Part shown: positions 40,490 to 53,235 of the stretch, piece after piece | How the letters are laid out: every line of letters starts with the position of its first letter | Position numbering within the stretch: the first letter of the stretch is position 1 | Origin: Adiantum capillus-veneris | Taxonomy: Eukaryota; Streptophyta; Polypodiopsida; Polypodiales; Pteridaceae | DNA length: 64,000 nucleotides | NCBI GenBank assembly: GCA_014529385.2 | Contig: CM043953.1 | Coordinates: 72,485,872-72,549,871, forward strand | Reading direction: 5' to 3' | Translations under genes and position numbers: made by a program | Notes under the pieces: model-generated | Told to the model about the DNA's origin: nothing | The model's database searches: none | The model's input: only the letters and a program-made list of their open reading frames with translations

Positions 40490-43400
40490 CTTATTGGCAA
40501 GATTGTGTAATGCCGTCTGAAACCTTGGCGTTTTCTATTGGCAAACGGCCGTCGAATCGACTGTATTTGCCGTCATGGAAGTCATAGGGGTTCATGTTGA
40601 TGCGAAGTGATATGCTATTCAACAGATGGTCGTGTCGTTCGACTAGGTCTGTTGCATGGAGTCTGTCTTTCTCCTGCCATTCTGGATGTGCCTTATCCCG
40701 ACGATTTGTGCTACTAGCAAACGCATTCTCTTTTACATGTCTAGGAGGATCAACTGCAAATGGGCTGGCTTTTGGACGTATACTTTTGTTTTGTGGCTGT
40801 TGTCTTCTTGCTGGCCATGTATTCTGCCTGTTGTGATGCATTACATGCTGACATTTATCATGATCATACAGTTTTTATGGGAACATGCGTTCTTCACTGC
40901 AAACTTCTTGTTTTCGCACATAAGGCTTGTAGCCTGAAGCAGTAGGTCGCCCTCTTCCTGAAGGCCTTGTGGCTTCTTGCCCAAAGACATTGGGCGTTTC
41001 ACCAAGTCAGGGTCCTTTACAGGCTGTAAAGGGTTTCTATTGTCTTTATGACTGATCTTTGTGGGCAGTTCTCTCCATTTTGGAGGTTCTTGTTGTTGCT
41101 AGCTTGCAATTCAATCAATGATGTATTCAGCCCAGGGGTCTGCGAAGGACTTAAAATCATTCGCATGAAGGAGAAGGCCTTTAACAGTTGTTGCAGCATT
41201 TTGTTCAGCGGATTATGAGACCGGACCATTTGCAATTTGAGCAGTTATGCCTAAACCTTATGAATCATTTGTATTTTTGTGTCATGCATCGTTGATGGCA
41301 ATGGACTGTCGATCGTCTTGAGTTTCTACTAGCCAGGTGGAGGACATTTTGGATCTATTGGGGCCGATGGAATCAATCATCTCATCAAGATTATCTTGTT
41401 TACGCATCGTTCGAATGCAGCAGCTTCTTAGTACTTCGAATGAAGTATTATCTTGCATTCATTTCCTGTCATAGTGCATTGTATACTTGGCACTTGCTGG
41501 CCTCTAGAAAGTGTCCCTATGAGATCGATGCAATGGTTGGGTTAAATCTTGGAGCCCAAACTTTAGTAATGACTTCAGCTTTGCTTTATGAAGGGCATAC
41601 CAAGTACCTTCACTTTCCTTTCATGACCAAGGAGACTCACATGGCCTTGTAACATCTGGAATACCTTATTAGCAGCATTGACCTTGCAGCAATGCCTAGA
41701 TTGAGGAAAGACTCTGATGTCAATAATTAACAAATGCTTGTTGGCATCATAATCTGCGTAAACACCTACAATGCCAATGTTGAAACCTGCTGCCAATCAG
41801 TTTACAGCCGTTGAGGTAGCGATGGGAGACGCAAGAAGTTTAGTCTAATCCCATATACATGCAAAGACTTCATGCTCGACTCAAAAGAGATAGGGCCACA
41901 AAGCTATTTGATTGATTTCAGAGGAGGCAATGTGACGATTGCTCTATAGATGCAGTTGCCTTCACCTCCATCATGAATGTCTGTGGCAGTTGTACACAAG
42001 ACATGCATTCACACAAGTCTATATATATATCAAAAGCCCAAAAACTGCTCGACGACCCTTCTGTTTGATACAGAAAATTGGTTGAAATATATGTTCGAGT
42101 AGGCTAGGGCATTTGAGAAAGCTATCGGACTATTTTCACAGTAGGCAAAATGATGTTTGCTCCGACAAGATGTCATTCAAAACCTTCCTATCCAGAGGGG
42201 TTCTCGAATGCTATGGGGTCTTGGAAAACAATGTTGACATTGATACTGGTTTGGTGTCCAAACACCCACAGGTAGACCTCTTCTAATGTTGCGACCTGCA
42301 ATCATCATACACACACAGACACAGGCTATGACTCTCTGACCTCTCTGGGTGGCAACATTGGAGGGTGGTTGAAAGGAGTGCATCGTGTGTCGTGACCTTG
42401 TGAGGTGGTTGATGACCACAGCTTCATGGTACGATCCTAGACAGAAACAATTGCGCCGCGCCCACAATAGAGAGGACTTGAAGCTGTGAGAATTGCTCCA
42501 ACAGAGCTGCTGCTGCTGGCAATTGGCTGTATGAGCACTGGTCGGTGCCATCCAGAGAGAGCCTCATTGCCACGGACTTATATGATTGTTTTCACAGGAG
42601 GCAAAGTGATAGTTGCTCTATAGATGCAGTAACCTTCACCTGCATCAGGAGAGCCAAGTAATAGGCTGCTATAGATGCGCATAATGAAAGTGATAATTAA
42701 TTCTCATTTCAACAATCTAGTTGAGAAGAGCCAAAGCATGACATGCAAATTTTGCTGATAATAGGGATACGTGCAATACTAGGACAGAGCAAACACTGGC
42801 TTTGGGTAAGCTTGAGAGCAAAGATGCCCTAACACCCATGGGCATACATTCAAGAGAATACACATCTCATCCATTCATCCACAGGAGTACACATGCAAGA
42901 AAATGTAAATCTCATCCTGAAAGGCACACACATCGAACCACAGCATTCTCATCGCAGAAGACATGCCATCACTCTCACGATACTTTGTCCTGTAGTGTGA
43001 TCTTTTCAGAGGGCTCCTCTTTATGCCATCTTGCACCTGGTAGTTTGTTAACAACACTTTTTCCTTGGTTTTGATATGCCGTCTTGCCTGAACTCGATGC
43101 AGGGTTCTTCTAACCATCAATGGCTGCTGAAGGTGTTCTTCTTTCTGCCTTTTTTTGTGCTCCTGAGAGATTCTTCTGGTGCAACGTATCTTGATTTTGA
43201 AGTGCTGGATCCATTTGCTTGTCCGTGGCATAGTCATTGTTCTTCACAGTTGCAGCTGAAAATATTCTTTTGTGATCGTTTTTCTCGACTTGATTAGAGG
43301 CACCTTTATGTAAGCTTGAGGTTCCTGCCTTCCTTTCTCCAGTGTAATCCAGACCCTCCTCATGATTAAATGAGGTCTGAATTTCTGTTACATGAGGAAT

Positions 43401-44815
43401 GGCTTTTGGTGCCTACATTGATCCTATCACGTTTGCGATCATTATAATTTACGATTTGGGGTGCTCCTGCTGCTCCCTTTTTGTCACAGCCTCCAACACC
43501 TGTAGATGGTGCTCACTTATTACTGTGATACTCATCATGAGGTCCACTTGAGCTGTGCCTCTTACTGAGTTTTGGTATTTGATGAGAATTCATGTCTTCC
43601 AGATGTGTCTTCAATATACTTGCTTCTATGCGAACTTTCGTAAGTGAAGTCCCGTCCTTCGTCAAAAACTGGTCTCTTGGAAACATCTGCATTACATGAC
43701 CCTGAACTTTCTCTATCAATTTGTGCATGTGCCCTGCCTAAAGTTGGTATTTCTGCATTGATCCTGTCATCACTGCTCGCAATTGGAGCAAGCAGTTTAG
43801 AGCTTGCATGGGAATTCCCAATGTGTCATCTTTGATGGCATGTTAGACAAGTAGCCAGTATATTTTTTCTTTAAACCCCCATTTTCATCATCAGCAGCAT
43901 CTCGCCCTTCGTATCTTGGATGACACGAACCGTCGTTTGTATTATCCAGGGTGACATTGCCATCATTCTTTGAAGAAGAGCGTGATCCAGAGTACTGTTG
44001 TGCATAGTTTAGAATGCAAGCCGGCCAGGTTCTCCGGCAATTGCCTTGGCTGTGGAAGTAAACCCATGCTCATTGAAGACATCAGCAATGTTGGGAGATG
44101 AAGCAACAGACTCTTGAACAACTTTTTCTACCCAAGCATGTTGGACACTCACATTCTCATTTTCCATATTGCCTCTTTGAGAGTTTCTCCTAGGGTAGCC
44201 TGACTCTCTACTTGCAGGCGCTCTCAAGTTTGTGTTGCTAGACTTGCCTGCTTTTGATGAGTTTCTTGACACACTTGAGGCTGTTAATGTGCCTTCTTTT
44301 TGAGAGAGGACTGCATCATCATCTTCAACATAGACAAAAAAAAAAAGTCTCTGCCACTGTCACTTATTTCATCTGGATGTTGCATGAGGATTTCAGTTCT
44401 GTCGTGATTGTTTTCTTCCTGGTAATCTGACACTTTACGAGGAGCTAATGATACTTCCTTAGTTTTATCAGGCTCATGTAGTTGCTTGCGAAGCGGGCTG
44501 TATCTTGATGCTTTGTATATCTGTTCCTTGTTGTCTTCTGAGACGACTTCATCATTGTGCCTTGTATCATGCATCATGACTGAACCTGGTTTGTAAGACT
44601 CATTAGCTCCTTTTCTATTGGTCCTTGTAGCCTTGTCTCCGAGAAGCGGGCCAAATCCGGGGCCATAGGACTGAGGACTACGTCTGTTGTCGGAGATTCT
44701 TAATTCGCTCCTTGCGAGCTCTTCTCTTAGAAAAGAGCTTTCTTGCTCTAGGTCATAGCCAGGTGAAGCAGGCTCATATTTGGGAAATGAATCTTGCTTT
44801 GGAGTGCATCTAGAT
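40490..44815 (-). pseudogene. Decayed hydrophilic coding region, unidentified
   Basis: On the minus strand a series of frames read as Ser/Asn/Glu/Lys-rich, probably disordered protein, linked by small shifts. 44810-44330 has PKQDSFPKYEPASPGYDLEQ and onward. After a T12 run, 44320-44010 continues (VEDDDAVLSQKEGTLTASS, then HAWVEKVVQESVASSPNIAD). 44030-43570 has DAADDENGGLKKKY and RPVFDEGRDFTYESSHRSK. 43280-42960 has NDHKRIFSAATVKNND. 41190-40950 has FADPWAEYIID and KDPDLVKRPMSLGKKPQG. 40841-40491 has an open frame of 116 residues. I cannot name a family. Reading it as one gene is inference from consistent strand and composition. Confidence 0.4.
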
Positions 44816-45900
44816 GCACCGAGTTTGGAGAGATGCCCTCAACCTGCACAAGCTCAAAACACTGGAGTGCTTGCTCATCTTAACCATGTAGTGCATATTC
44901 TGTGATCAATACATTCCAAGAAACATCCCGAGACCTGAGTTCCTCAAGAACAGCTCTTGCTTTTGCAAAGGCACCACATTTGGTATACATGTCCATCAGA
45001 GCATTGCTGAGTACATACATATGCAATAGCTCTTATTGTTCCACATGCTTTGAGGGCACTAAGATAAGTAACGTTATCTGGCATGATGTCCTCATGCTTC
45101 ATTTGGCTCAAAGACTTATCTGGTCTTGGCCGTGAGGTGCAAGGTCTGTGATCAGTGCATTTCAAGAGACGACATCCCGACGGGGAAGCTCTTTAAGTAC
45201 GGTCTCTGCCTTTGACAGAGCTCCTCCCCTGGAATCTTTTCATGAATTTTGTCTTCCTTATCATGGGCACTCAGAAGTCCGCATGCTTTCAAAATGCAAG
45301 TGAAAGTCGGTGCATCTGGAGGAATGCTCTCACGATGCGTGCAATCGAAACAAAGCAATGCTTGCTCATGTTGATCATCTTCTACATAACCAGCCATAAG
45401 TGTTTTCCAAGTTATAATGTCTTGAAAAGGGAGTGCTTCAACCATACATTCTGCCTTTAAAACCGCATCCCGCTTGGTATACATTTCTACAAGAACATTG
45501 CCAAGATCGGTATGTTTCTGCAGCATTTCTTCCCTTGCAATTCTACTGTGAATCTGTTTTCCTTTGTCAAAAGCTCCACTACAGCCGCATGCTTTCATGG
45601 CACAAGGATAGGTATGTAATACCTTGACTTGAAACTCTGCTGGCTTGAAGGATGAACGTCGTTGCGGTGATTTCTGACGACAAGGAAGTTGCGAGACTAT
45701 TTCGGTCTTCTTTGGGATTCTTTTGAACACCAGGAGATAGACATGAGGCTAACCTTCATTCCCATTGTTAGAGAAACGAAGGGCTGAAATTGCAAATGTC
45801 GATGATGTTGACGATGGATAGTGATGAAAGCACTTGGCTTCAGCGAGGGAGCGATCAAACAGAGTCTCAACTGTTTGCTGAAGCACCGGATTAGATCGTA
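44816..45900 (-). pseudogene. PPR protein relic with leader
   Basis: Minus strand. The leader (45890-45640) is Ser-rich and basic, like an organelle transit peptide (FHHYPSSTSS in sister copies). PPR motifs follow: CAMKACGCSGAFDKGKQIHS, GNVLVEMYTKRDAVLKAE, ITWKTLMAGYVEDDQHEQAL and PDAPTFTCILKACG. After a break at about 45165 come DNVTYLSALKACG and DEQALQCFELVQVEGISPNS. PPR sequence then stops at about 44815 and the unrelated hydrophilic frame begins. Several shifts and stops make it non-functional. Confidence 0.7.
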
Positions 45901-48900
45901 AAGGAAGAACTAGTCCAGTCTTCTGTGACAGAAAGGGTTGAAACTGGAAAATGATGAGGCTAACGCGGTGTACAAATTAGCATTAGGACTGCCTCATCAG
46001 CATGGAACAGAAAAGCTAGGCCTGCTATTGCGTAAAAAAACCTAGATTCGATTCACGAGCAGAAACCACTAGTAGACTGTAAGTTTTGTAAAAACGCCAA
46101 AAAAGGCTTGCTGCTAGTGCTCCTAAACCATGTACGTGGAAATGCTGCTTTCTCAATCTAGCTTTCAGAGGCGTGCTATAAATGTGTTGTTTCAATCATG
46201 TTCGAGTTTCAAGGAAAAAACTCTCTGTAAATGGAATGTGCATAGACGTAGTACCTCAGGCAGACTCGATCAGTGAATGTAATACCTTGAGTCGAGATTC
46301 TACTGACTTGAAGGATGAATAACGTTGCAGTGATTTCTGACGACAAGGAAGTTGCGGGGCTATTTTTGTGTTCTTTGTGACTCTTTTGAATGCCAGGAGA
46401 TAGACATGGGGCTGATCTGCATTCCCATTGTTAGATAAACGCAGGGCTGAAATTGCAAATCTTAATGATGTCGATGATGGATAGTGATAAAAGTACTTGG
46501 TTTCAGAGAGGGAGTGATCGAACAGAGCCTCAATTGTTTGCTGATGCACCATTCAGTTAAAAGACTTAAGTGCTAGCTGGCCTTGGCCATGGGCTGCAAG
46601 GTCCATGGTTAGCGCATTCAAGAGACGAGATCCCGACGGGGAAGCCCTTCAAGTACGACCTCTATCTTTGAGAGAGCTCTGCCCTTCGCATACATGTCAA
46701 CGAGAGCATTGCCCAGAGCAATGTGATTTTTCAACAGTTCATGTCTCACTGTCTCTTCATAAATCTGCTTTCCCCTATCCAAGGGTCAGCTTTGAAAAGG
46801 GCTTCCCTCGCAACTGTGTTGTCGCCCGTATGAGTGTTTTATGGTGTGAATCGAATGTGCATAGATGGAATATCTCAAGCAGATTCAATTTGTGAATGTC
46901 GCCACTGATTTGTGAAGACGAGACAACCTTGGGGTTGTTTTGATGGCGTGCTACAAATGTGTTGTTTCAATCATATTCGAGTTTCAAGGAAAACTCTTTG
47001 TAAATGGAATGTACATAGACACAATATCTCAGGTAGACTCATTAGTGAATGTAATACCTTGAGTCAAGACCCTATTGACTTGAAGGATGAATGTCGTTGC
47101 GGTGATTTCTGACGACAAGGAAGTTGCGGGGCTGTGTCGATGTTCTTTGCGACTCTTTTGAACACTAGGAGACAGACATGGGATCGATCTGCATTCCCAT
47201 TGTTAGAGAAACGAAGGGCTGAAATTGCAAATCGCGATGATGTCGACGATGGATAGTGATGAAAGCACTTGGTTTCAGAGAGGAAGCGACCGAACAGAGC
47301 CTCTGTTGTTTGCTGAAGCACCAGATTAGATCATAAAGGCAAAACTATCCAGTCTTCAGTGGCAGAAAGGATTGACTTCAAACTCTGCTGACTTGAAGGA
47401 TGAACGTCGCTGCGGAGATTTCCGACAACAAGGAAGTTGCGGGGCTGTTTCCGTCTTATTTGGGATTCTTTTGAATACCAGGAGATAGACATGAGGCTGA
47501 CCTGCATTCCCATTGTTAGAGAAACGAAGGGCTGAAATTGAAAATGTCGATGATGTCGACGATGGATAGTGATGAAAGAACTTGGCTCCAGAGAGGGAGC
47601 GATCGAACAATGCCTCAATTGTTTGCTGAAGCACCGGATTAGATCGTAAAGGCAGAACTACTCCAGTCTTCTGTGACAGAAAGGGTTGAAACTGGAAAAC
47701 GATGAGGCTGAGGTGGTGTACAAATTAGCATTAGGACTGCCTCATCGGCATGAAACAGAAAAGCTAGGGCCGCTCTTGCGTAAAAAAACCTAGATTTGGT
47801 TCAGAAGCAGAACCCATTAGTAGACTGTAAGTTCTGTAAAAATGCTGAAGAAGACTTGTTACTAGTGCTCCTAAACCATCGACGTGGAAATATTGCTTTC
47901 TCAATCTAGCTTTCGGAGGCATGCTACAAATGTGTCGTTTCAATCGTGTTCGAGTTTCAAGGAAAAAGCTCTCTGTAAATGGAATGTGCATAGACACAAT
48001 ATCTCAGGCAGGCTCATTCAGTGAATGCAATACCTTGAGTCGAGACTCTGTTGACTTGAAGGATGAACGTCGTTGTAGTGATTTCTGATGACAAGGAAGT
48101 TACGGGGCTGTTTCGGTGTTCTTTGCGATTCTTTTGAACACTAGGAGATAGACATGGGGCTGATCTACATTCCCATTGTTAGATAAACGAAGGACTGAAA
48201 TTACAAATCTTGATGATGTCGACGATGGACAATGATGAAAGTACTTGGTTTCAGAGAGGGAGTGACCGAACAGAGCTGCAGTTGTTTGCTGAAGCACCAT
48301 TCGGTTAAAAGACTTTAAGTGTTAGCTGGCCTTGGCCATGGGTTGCAAGGTCCGTGATCAACGCATTTCAAGAGATGAGATCCTGACGGGGAAGCTCTTC
48401 AAGTACGACCTCTATCTTTGAGAGAGCTCTGCCCTTTGCATACATGTCAACAACAGCATTGCCCAAAGCAATGTGATTTTTCTACAACCCATGTCTCACC
48501 ATCTCTTCATGAATCTGCTTTCCCCTATCCAAGGGTCAGCTTTGAAAAGGGCTTCCCTCGCAACTGTGTTGTCGCCTGTATGAGTGTTTTATGGGGGTGA
48601 ATGGAATGTGCATGGACGGAATATCTCAAACAGATTCAATCCGTGAATGTAGCCACAATGATTTCTGAAGACAAGACAACCTTGGGGCTTTTTTGATGGC
48701 GTGCTACAAATGTGTTGTTTCAATCGTGTTCAAGCTTCAAAGAAAAAGCTCTCTGTAAATGGAATGTACATAGACGCAATATCTCAGATAGACTCGATCA
48801 GTGAACGTAATACCTTGAGTCAAGACTTTACTGACTTGAAGGATGAATATCGTTGTGGTGATTTCTGACGACAAGGAAGCTGCGGGCCTGTTTCGGTGTT

Positions 48901-50290
48901 CTTTGCGACTCTTTTGAACACAAGGAGACAGACTTCTTTGCGACTCTTTTCAACACCAGGAGACAGATATGGTGTTGAGGAGACAGATATGGTGTTGATC
49001 TGCATTCCCATTGTTAGATAAACGAAGGGCTGAAATTGCAAATCTTGATGATGTCGACGATGGATAGTGATGAAAGCACTTGGTTTCAGAGAGGAAGCGA
49101 CCGAACAGAGCCTCTGTTGTTTGCTGAAGCACCAGAGTAGATCGTAAAGGCAGAACTATCCAGTCTTCTGTGTCAGAAAGGGTTGAAACTGGAAAGCGAT
49201 GAGACTGACGCGGTGTATAGACTAGCATTAGGACTGCCTCATCGGCATGGAACAGAAAAGCTAGGGCTGCTCTTGCATTAAAAAACCTGAATTCGATTCA
49301 AGAGCAGAAACTATTAGCAGACTGTAAGTTCTGTAAAAACGCTACAGAAGACTTGCTCTACTAGTGCTCCTAAACGGTCCATGTGCTGGCTTTCGGAGGC
49401 GTGCTACAAATACGTTGTTCCAATCGTGTCGAGTTTCAAGGAAAAAGCTCTCTGTAAATAGAATGTGCATAGACACAATATCTCAGGCAGACTTGACCTG
49501 TGAATGTAATACCTTGAGTCGAGACTCTACTAACTTGAAGGATGAATGTCGTTGCAGTGATTTCTAAAGACAAGGAAGTTGCGGGGTTGTTTCGGTGTTC
49601 TTTGCGACTCTTTTGAACGCCGGGAGACAAATATGGGGTTAATCTGCATTCCCATTGTTAGAGAAATGAAGGGCTGAAATTGCAAATCTCGATGATATCG
49701 ATGATGTACAATGATGAAGGCACTTGGTTTCAGAGAGGAAGTGATCGAACAGATCCTTAATTGTTTGCCGAAGCATGAGATTACAAAAAAGAGATCGGAA
49801 AGGCAGACCTAATCCAGTCTTCAGTGACAACAAGGATCGAAGGTGGAAAACAGTGAGGCTCACACGATGTACAGACTAACATCATGACTGTCTTATCAGC
49901 ATGGAATAGAAAAGTTAGAGCTACTCTTGCGTAAAAGATTCTAGAACTGATTTAGGAGCAGAAACCATTAGCAGAGTGCAAGTTTTGTTAAAAACGTTGC
50001 AGAAGACTTGCTACTAGTGCTCCTAAACCATCTACATGGACATGTTATTTTCTCAATCTGGCTTTGGGAGGCGTGCTACGAATGCATTATTTCAGCCATG
50101 TTCAAGTTCCAAGGAAAAACACTCTTTTTTTTAGGACCGTGATGCCTTGTCTTATTGCAGTCCTAGGTGACTGCCTTTTTGTAAGCAGCACAGGCAAACG
50201 TATTTCAACAACTTGCTTTCTCCCAACTCTGGGTGCATGTTCGAGAAAGTAGCTGCTATTGAGATGCCTTCCGTAAAACATGCGCATGTG
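45640..50290 (-). repeat. Array of seven copies of a PPR-gene leader
   Basis: Copies of a 250-bp block (minus strand, reading LQQTIEALFDRSLS, HHYPSSTSS, RFSNNGNA, LPCRQKSPQRRSSFKS) lie at about 45640-45890, 46305-46553, 47075-47325, 47385-47640, 48050-48300, 48830-49135 and 49530-49775. Spacers contain their own repeats: CAATATCTCAGGCAGAC at least six times, a PPR-derived block at 46560-46800 and 48300-48560, and a 3' block at 45910, 47660, 49155 and 49810. Spacing is 310-830 bp, so this is not a simple satellite. Only the first copy is followed by PPR motifs. Confidence 0.8.
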
Positions 50291-50569
50291 TCCAATTCAG
50301 AGCTTAATATAAAAGAGCTACAATACTCATCGAACCTAGTGTGATCAGCCTAGGATTAGGTATAGGTGCATAAACCTACCATCACGAAGGCTGAATCCAA
50401 ATAACTAGGTGCAATTGAAAACGTTTTGGCGGCATCATGTAATTGGATATGGTTTGAAAGAAAATAAGTTTCCATGAGCAGTCTTCCTGACCAATCAGCT
50501 TGCCTATAATGAGATAAATAAGTCCTTCCCAAGCTGCACACTTTTGGTTTCATGGACGGCGGCGAGTAG

Positions 50570-52065
50570 CAAGTTTTGCTTGGCGTCATCTCTTAGCAAG
50601 AGTGAGAAAATGGCCTTGACAATGCTACTTTTCTTCCCAACTCTTCTAAGGCGAACATCAACTTGATTTCATTAGCGCTGATGTTTAAAGGACGTAGAAG
50701 AAAGTGGTAGATTGAAAGGAAAGGTCTACAGTTAGATATCTTTAGACACCTTGCACATTGATAGGTAGAAAGGGTCGAAAGTTCAACGTGATATTGTATC
50801 AAAACGTAGCGAAGAAGTAATACTCTTCTACTTTTGTCTTTCTTTTGTGAATGCTTGCTTAGAAACTTCGAGTCTCTTGGATTCGGCTCCATGATTGACT
50901 CTTCGGATGTGATAAGCTTCTCGAGATCAAGCCAACGACTTTCTTTAGGGTCATCCAAGCAAATTAGAAAACAATGTGCATTGAAATTGAGTGTCTCATA
51001 AAGACAAAGGCCATATCCTCGAAAAGGACACTCATAACATGTCCAAACACAGCATTGAGGACCACAAGTGCATAGAAAAGAGAATTTGCTGACATTCTTA
51101 AAAGATCTAATGTCTTACAATCTCTTGGTGACCTCAAAATCGACATGTGAGAAGAACCCAACAAGCTGCTGTCACACTGAGGAATGTTGGATTACCTTCA
51201 TGCTGCAATATTGCTACGGACAACGGCGAGTAGCAAGTTTTGCTTGGCGTCATCTCTTAGCAAGAGTGAGAAAATGGCCTTGACAAGGCTACTTTTCTTC
51301 CTGATTCTGCTAAGGCGAACATCAACTTGATTTCATTGGCTCTGATGTTTAAAGGACGTAGAAGAAAGTGGTAGATTGAAAGGAAAGGCCTACAATTAGA
51401 TATCTTTAGAGACCTTGCACATTGATAGGTAGAAAGGGTCAAAAATTCAAAGTGATACTGTATCAAAACACAGTGAAGAAGTAATATTCTTCTACTTTCG
51501 TCTTTCTTTTGTGAACGCTTGTGCAATTATAATCTTCGAGTCTCTCTTGGATCTGCCTCCATAGTTGACTCTTCGGATATCTTTAGACACCTTCCACATT
51601 GATAGGTAGAAAGGGTCGAAAGTTTAGCGTGATACTGTATCAAAACGAAGCGAAGAAGTAATATTCTTCTACTTTTGTCTTTCTTTTGTGAACGCTCGTG
51701 CAATTAGAAACTTCGAGTCTCTCTTGGATCCGGCTCCATAGTTGACTCTTCAGATGTGATAAGCTTCTCGAGATCAAATCAACGACTTCCTTTAGGGTCA
51801 TCCAAGCAAAGTAGAAAACAATGTGCATTGGAATTGATTGTCTCATGAAGACAAAGACCATATCCTCGAAAAGAACACTCAAACATGTCCAAACAAAGTG
51901 CTGAGGACCACAAGTGCATAGAAAAGAGAATTTGCTGGCATTCTTAAGAGATGTAATGTCTTACAATCTCTTGGTAAGCTCAAAATCGACATGTGAGAAT
52001 AACCCAACAAGCTATTGTTGCACTGAGGGATGTTGGACTGCCTTTATGCTGCAATATTGCTATTA
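50570..52065. repeat. Tandem repeat, about 666-bp unit plus partial third copy
   Basis: GCGTCATCTCTTAGCAAGAG occurs at about 50582 and 51248, and a long following stretch repeats with few changes. ACATTGATAGGTAGAAAGGG recurs at 50755, 51420 and 51596. The third copy is incomplete. The minus strand keeps an open frame in two copies (CRPFLSIYHFLLRPLNI), which may be chance or the remains of a gene. Confidence 0.8.
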
Positions 52066-52136
52066 GCTAAGAGAAACTTGTAATTATGAGAATACATATG
52101 GTACAAAGAGTAGTCTTTTTTGAATGTGCAACACAA

Positions 52137-52183
<47 letters not shown>

Positions 52184-53235
52184 GAAAAGTGTATATGTAA
52201 TTAATCAACACAAAACAGATATGACTTTCTGGACTGTTCTTTGGGTTGTGACATATGTCAACTCTTCACAAATGTTTGATTGACTCTGTGTATTGTTATG
52301 AAATCGTTAGAGAATTTGTTGTGAATTGTTGTCCTGCTTGACACATTGTTGTGTGATTTGACTAGTTCTATTATTTTGGGCTCACTTGCTGGTGCATTTG
52401 TGCCATGCTCATTATGAATAGATCTTTTTTTTTCCCCATAGAATTCGCCGTTTGCAATTTGCATGAACACTTGCTTTCTTCAAAATGTTTGTGAGAAACT
52501 AAAATCCGTGAGTTACAGATTGATTGGACTTACATGATGATTGTCTTCTGTGATAGCTTTAAGATAGGGGGAAAAAAAAGAACACTGTGTACATTTACAG
52601 GGTGACAAAATTGCTCACTTGACTTTCAAGTTAAATATGATATGCGGTGTTCAAATGTATTACTGTTGTACAAAACAAACTAGATATGTCAACATTGCTA
52701 CATGCAAAATATTCTTGTGCTTCCGACTTTAAATGAGTTTTAGCTTTTCATTTCAAAGATGTCTTTCTGGTGTATGAAAATATTGATGTGATATATAATT
52801 GAGTTATGGTATGAGTATTCCTTAATCTGAATAATGTAGGCATTAATTAAAAAATAGAGTTTTATGGAAGTTGTCTCCCAGCATAAGGAAGAAGAAGATA
52901 TATATACCGAAAGTGATTAAGTCTTCCACTTCATTGGCCTAACTTTCAGGAAAACTTCAACAGATAATCACTAATCCACTTAAGTTTAACATCGTCAAAC
53001 CCAAGAAACGCTCACCTTTATAGACTCTACTGATTCATCTAGGATTAACTTTTGTTTTTTCTCCCTTGTTTTTTGAACAATCTTTAAAAAATGAATCTCG
53101 TTTTGATTTAAATCGTCATGATTTCATCTGCATAGTCAGTCTTTCCTCTTCTGCGTTCATTCATTCTCTACAGAAATTATAAATGACAGCCGTTATTTTG
53201 GCTATATCTACCATCAATAAATCTATATTGTGATA
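52066..53235. other. AT-rich non-coding stretch
   Basis: Apart from the (GA)n tract at 52139-52181 nothing is recognisable. The change to AT-rich DNA continues through the rest of the window. Confidence 0.5.
52139..52181. repeat. (GA)n microsatellite
   Basis: About 43 bp of GA repeats. Confidence 0.95.
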
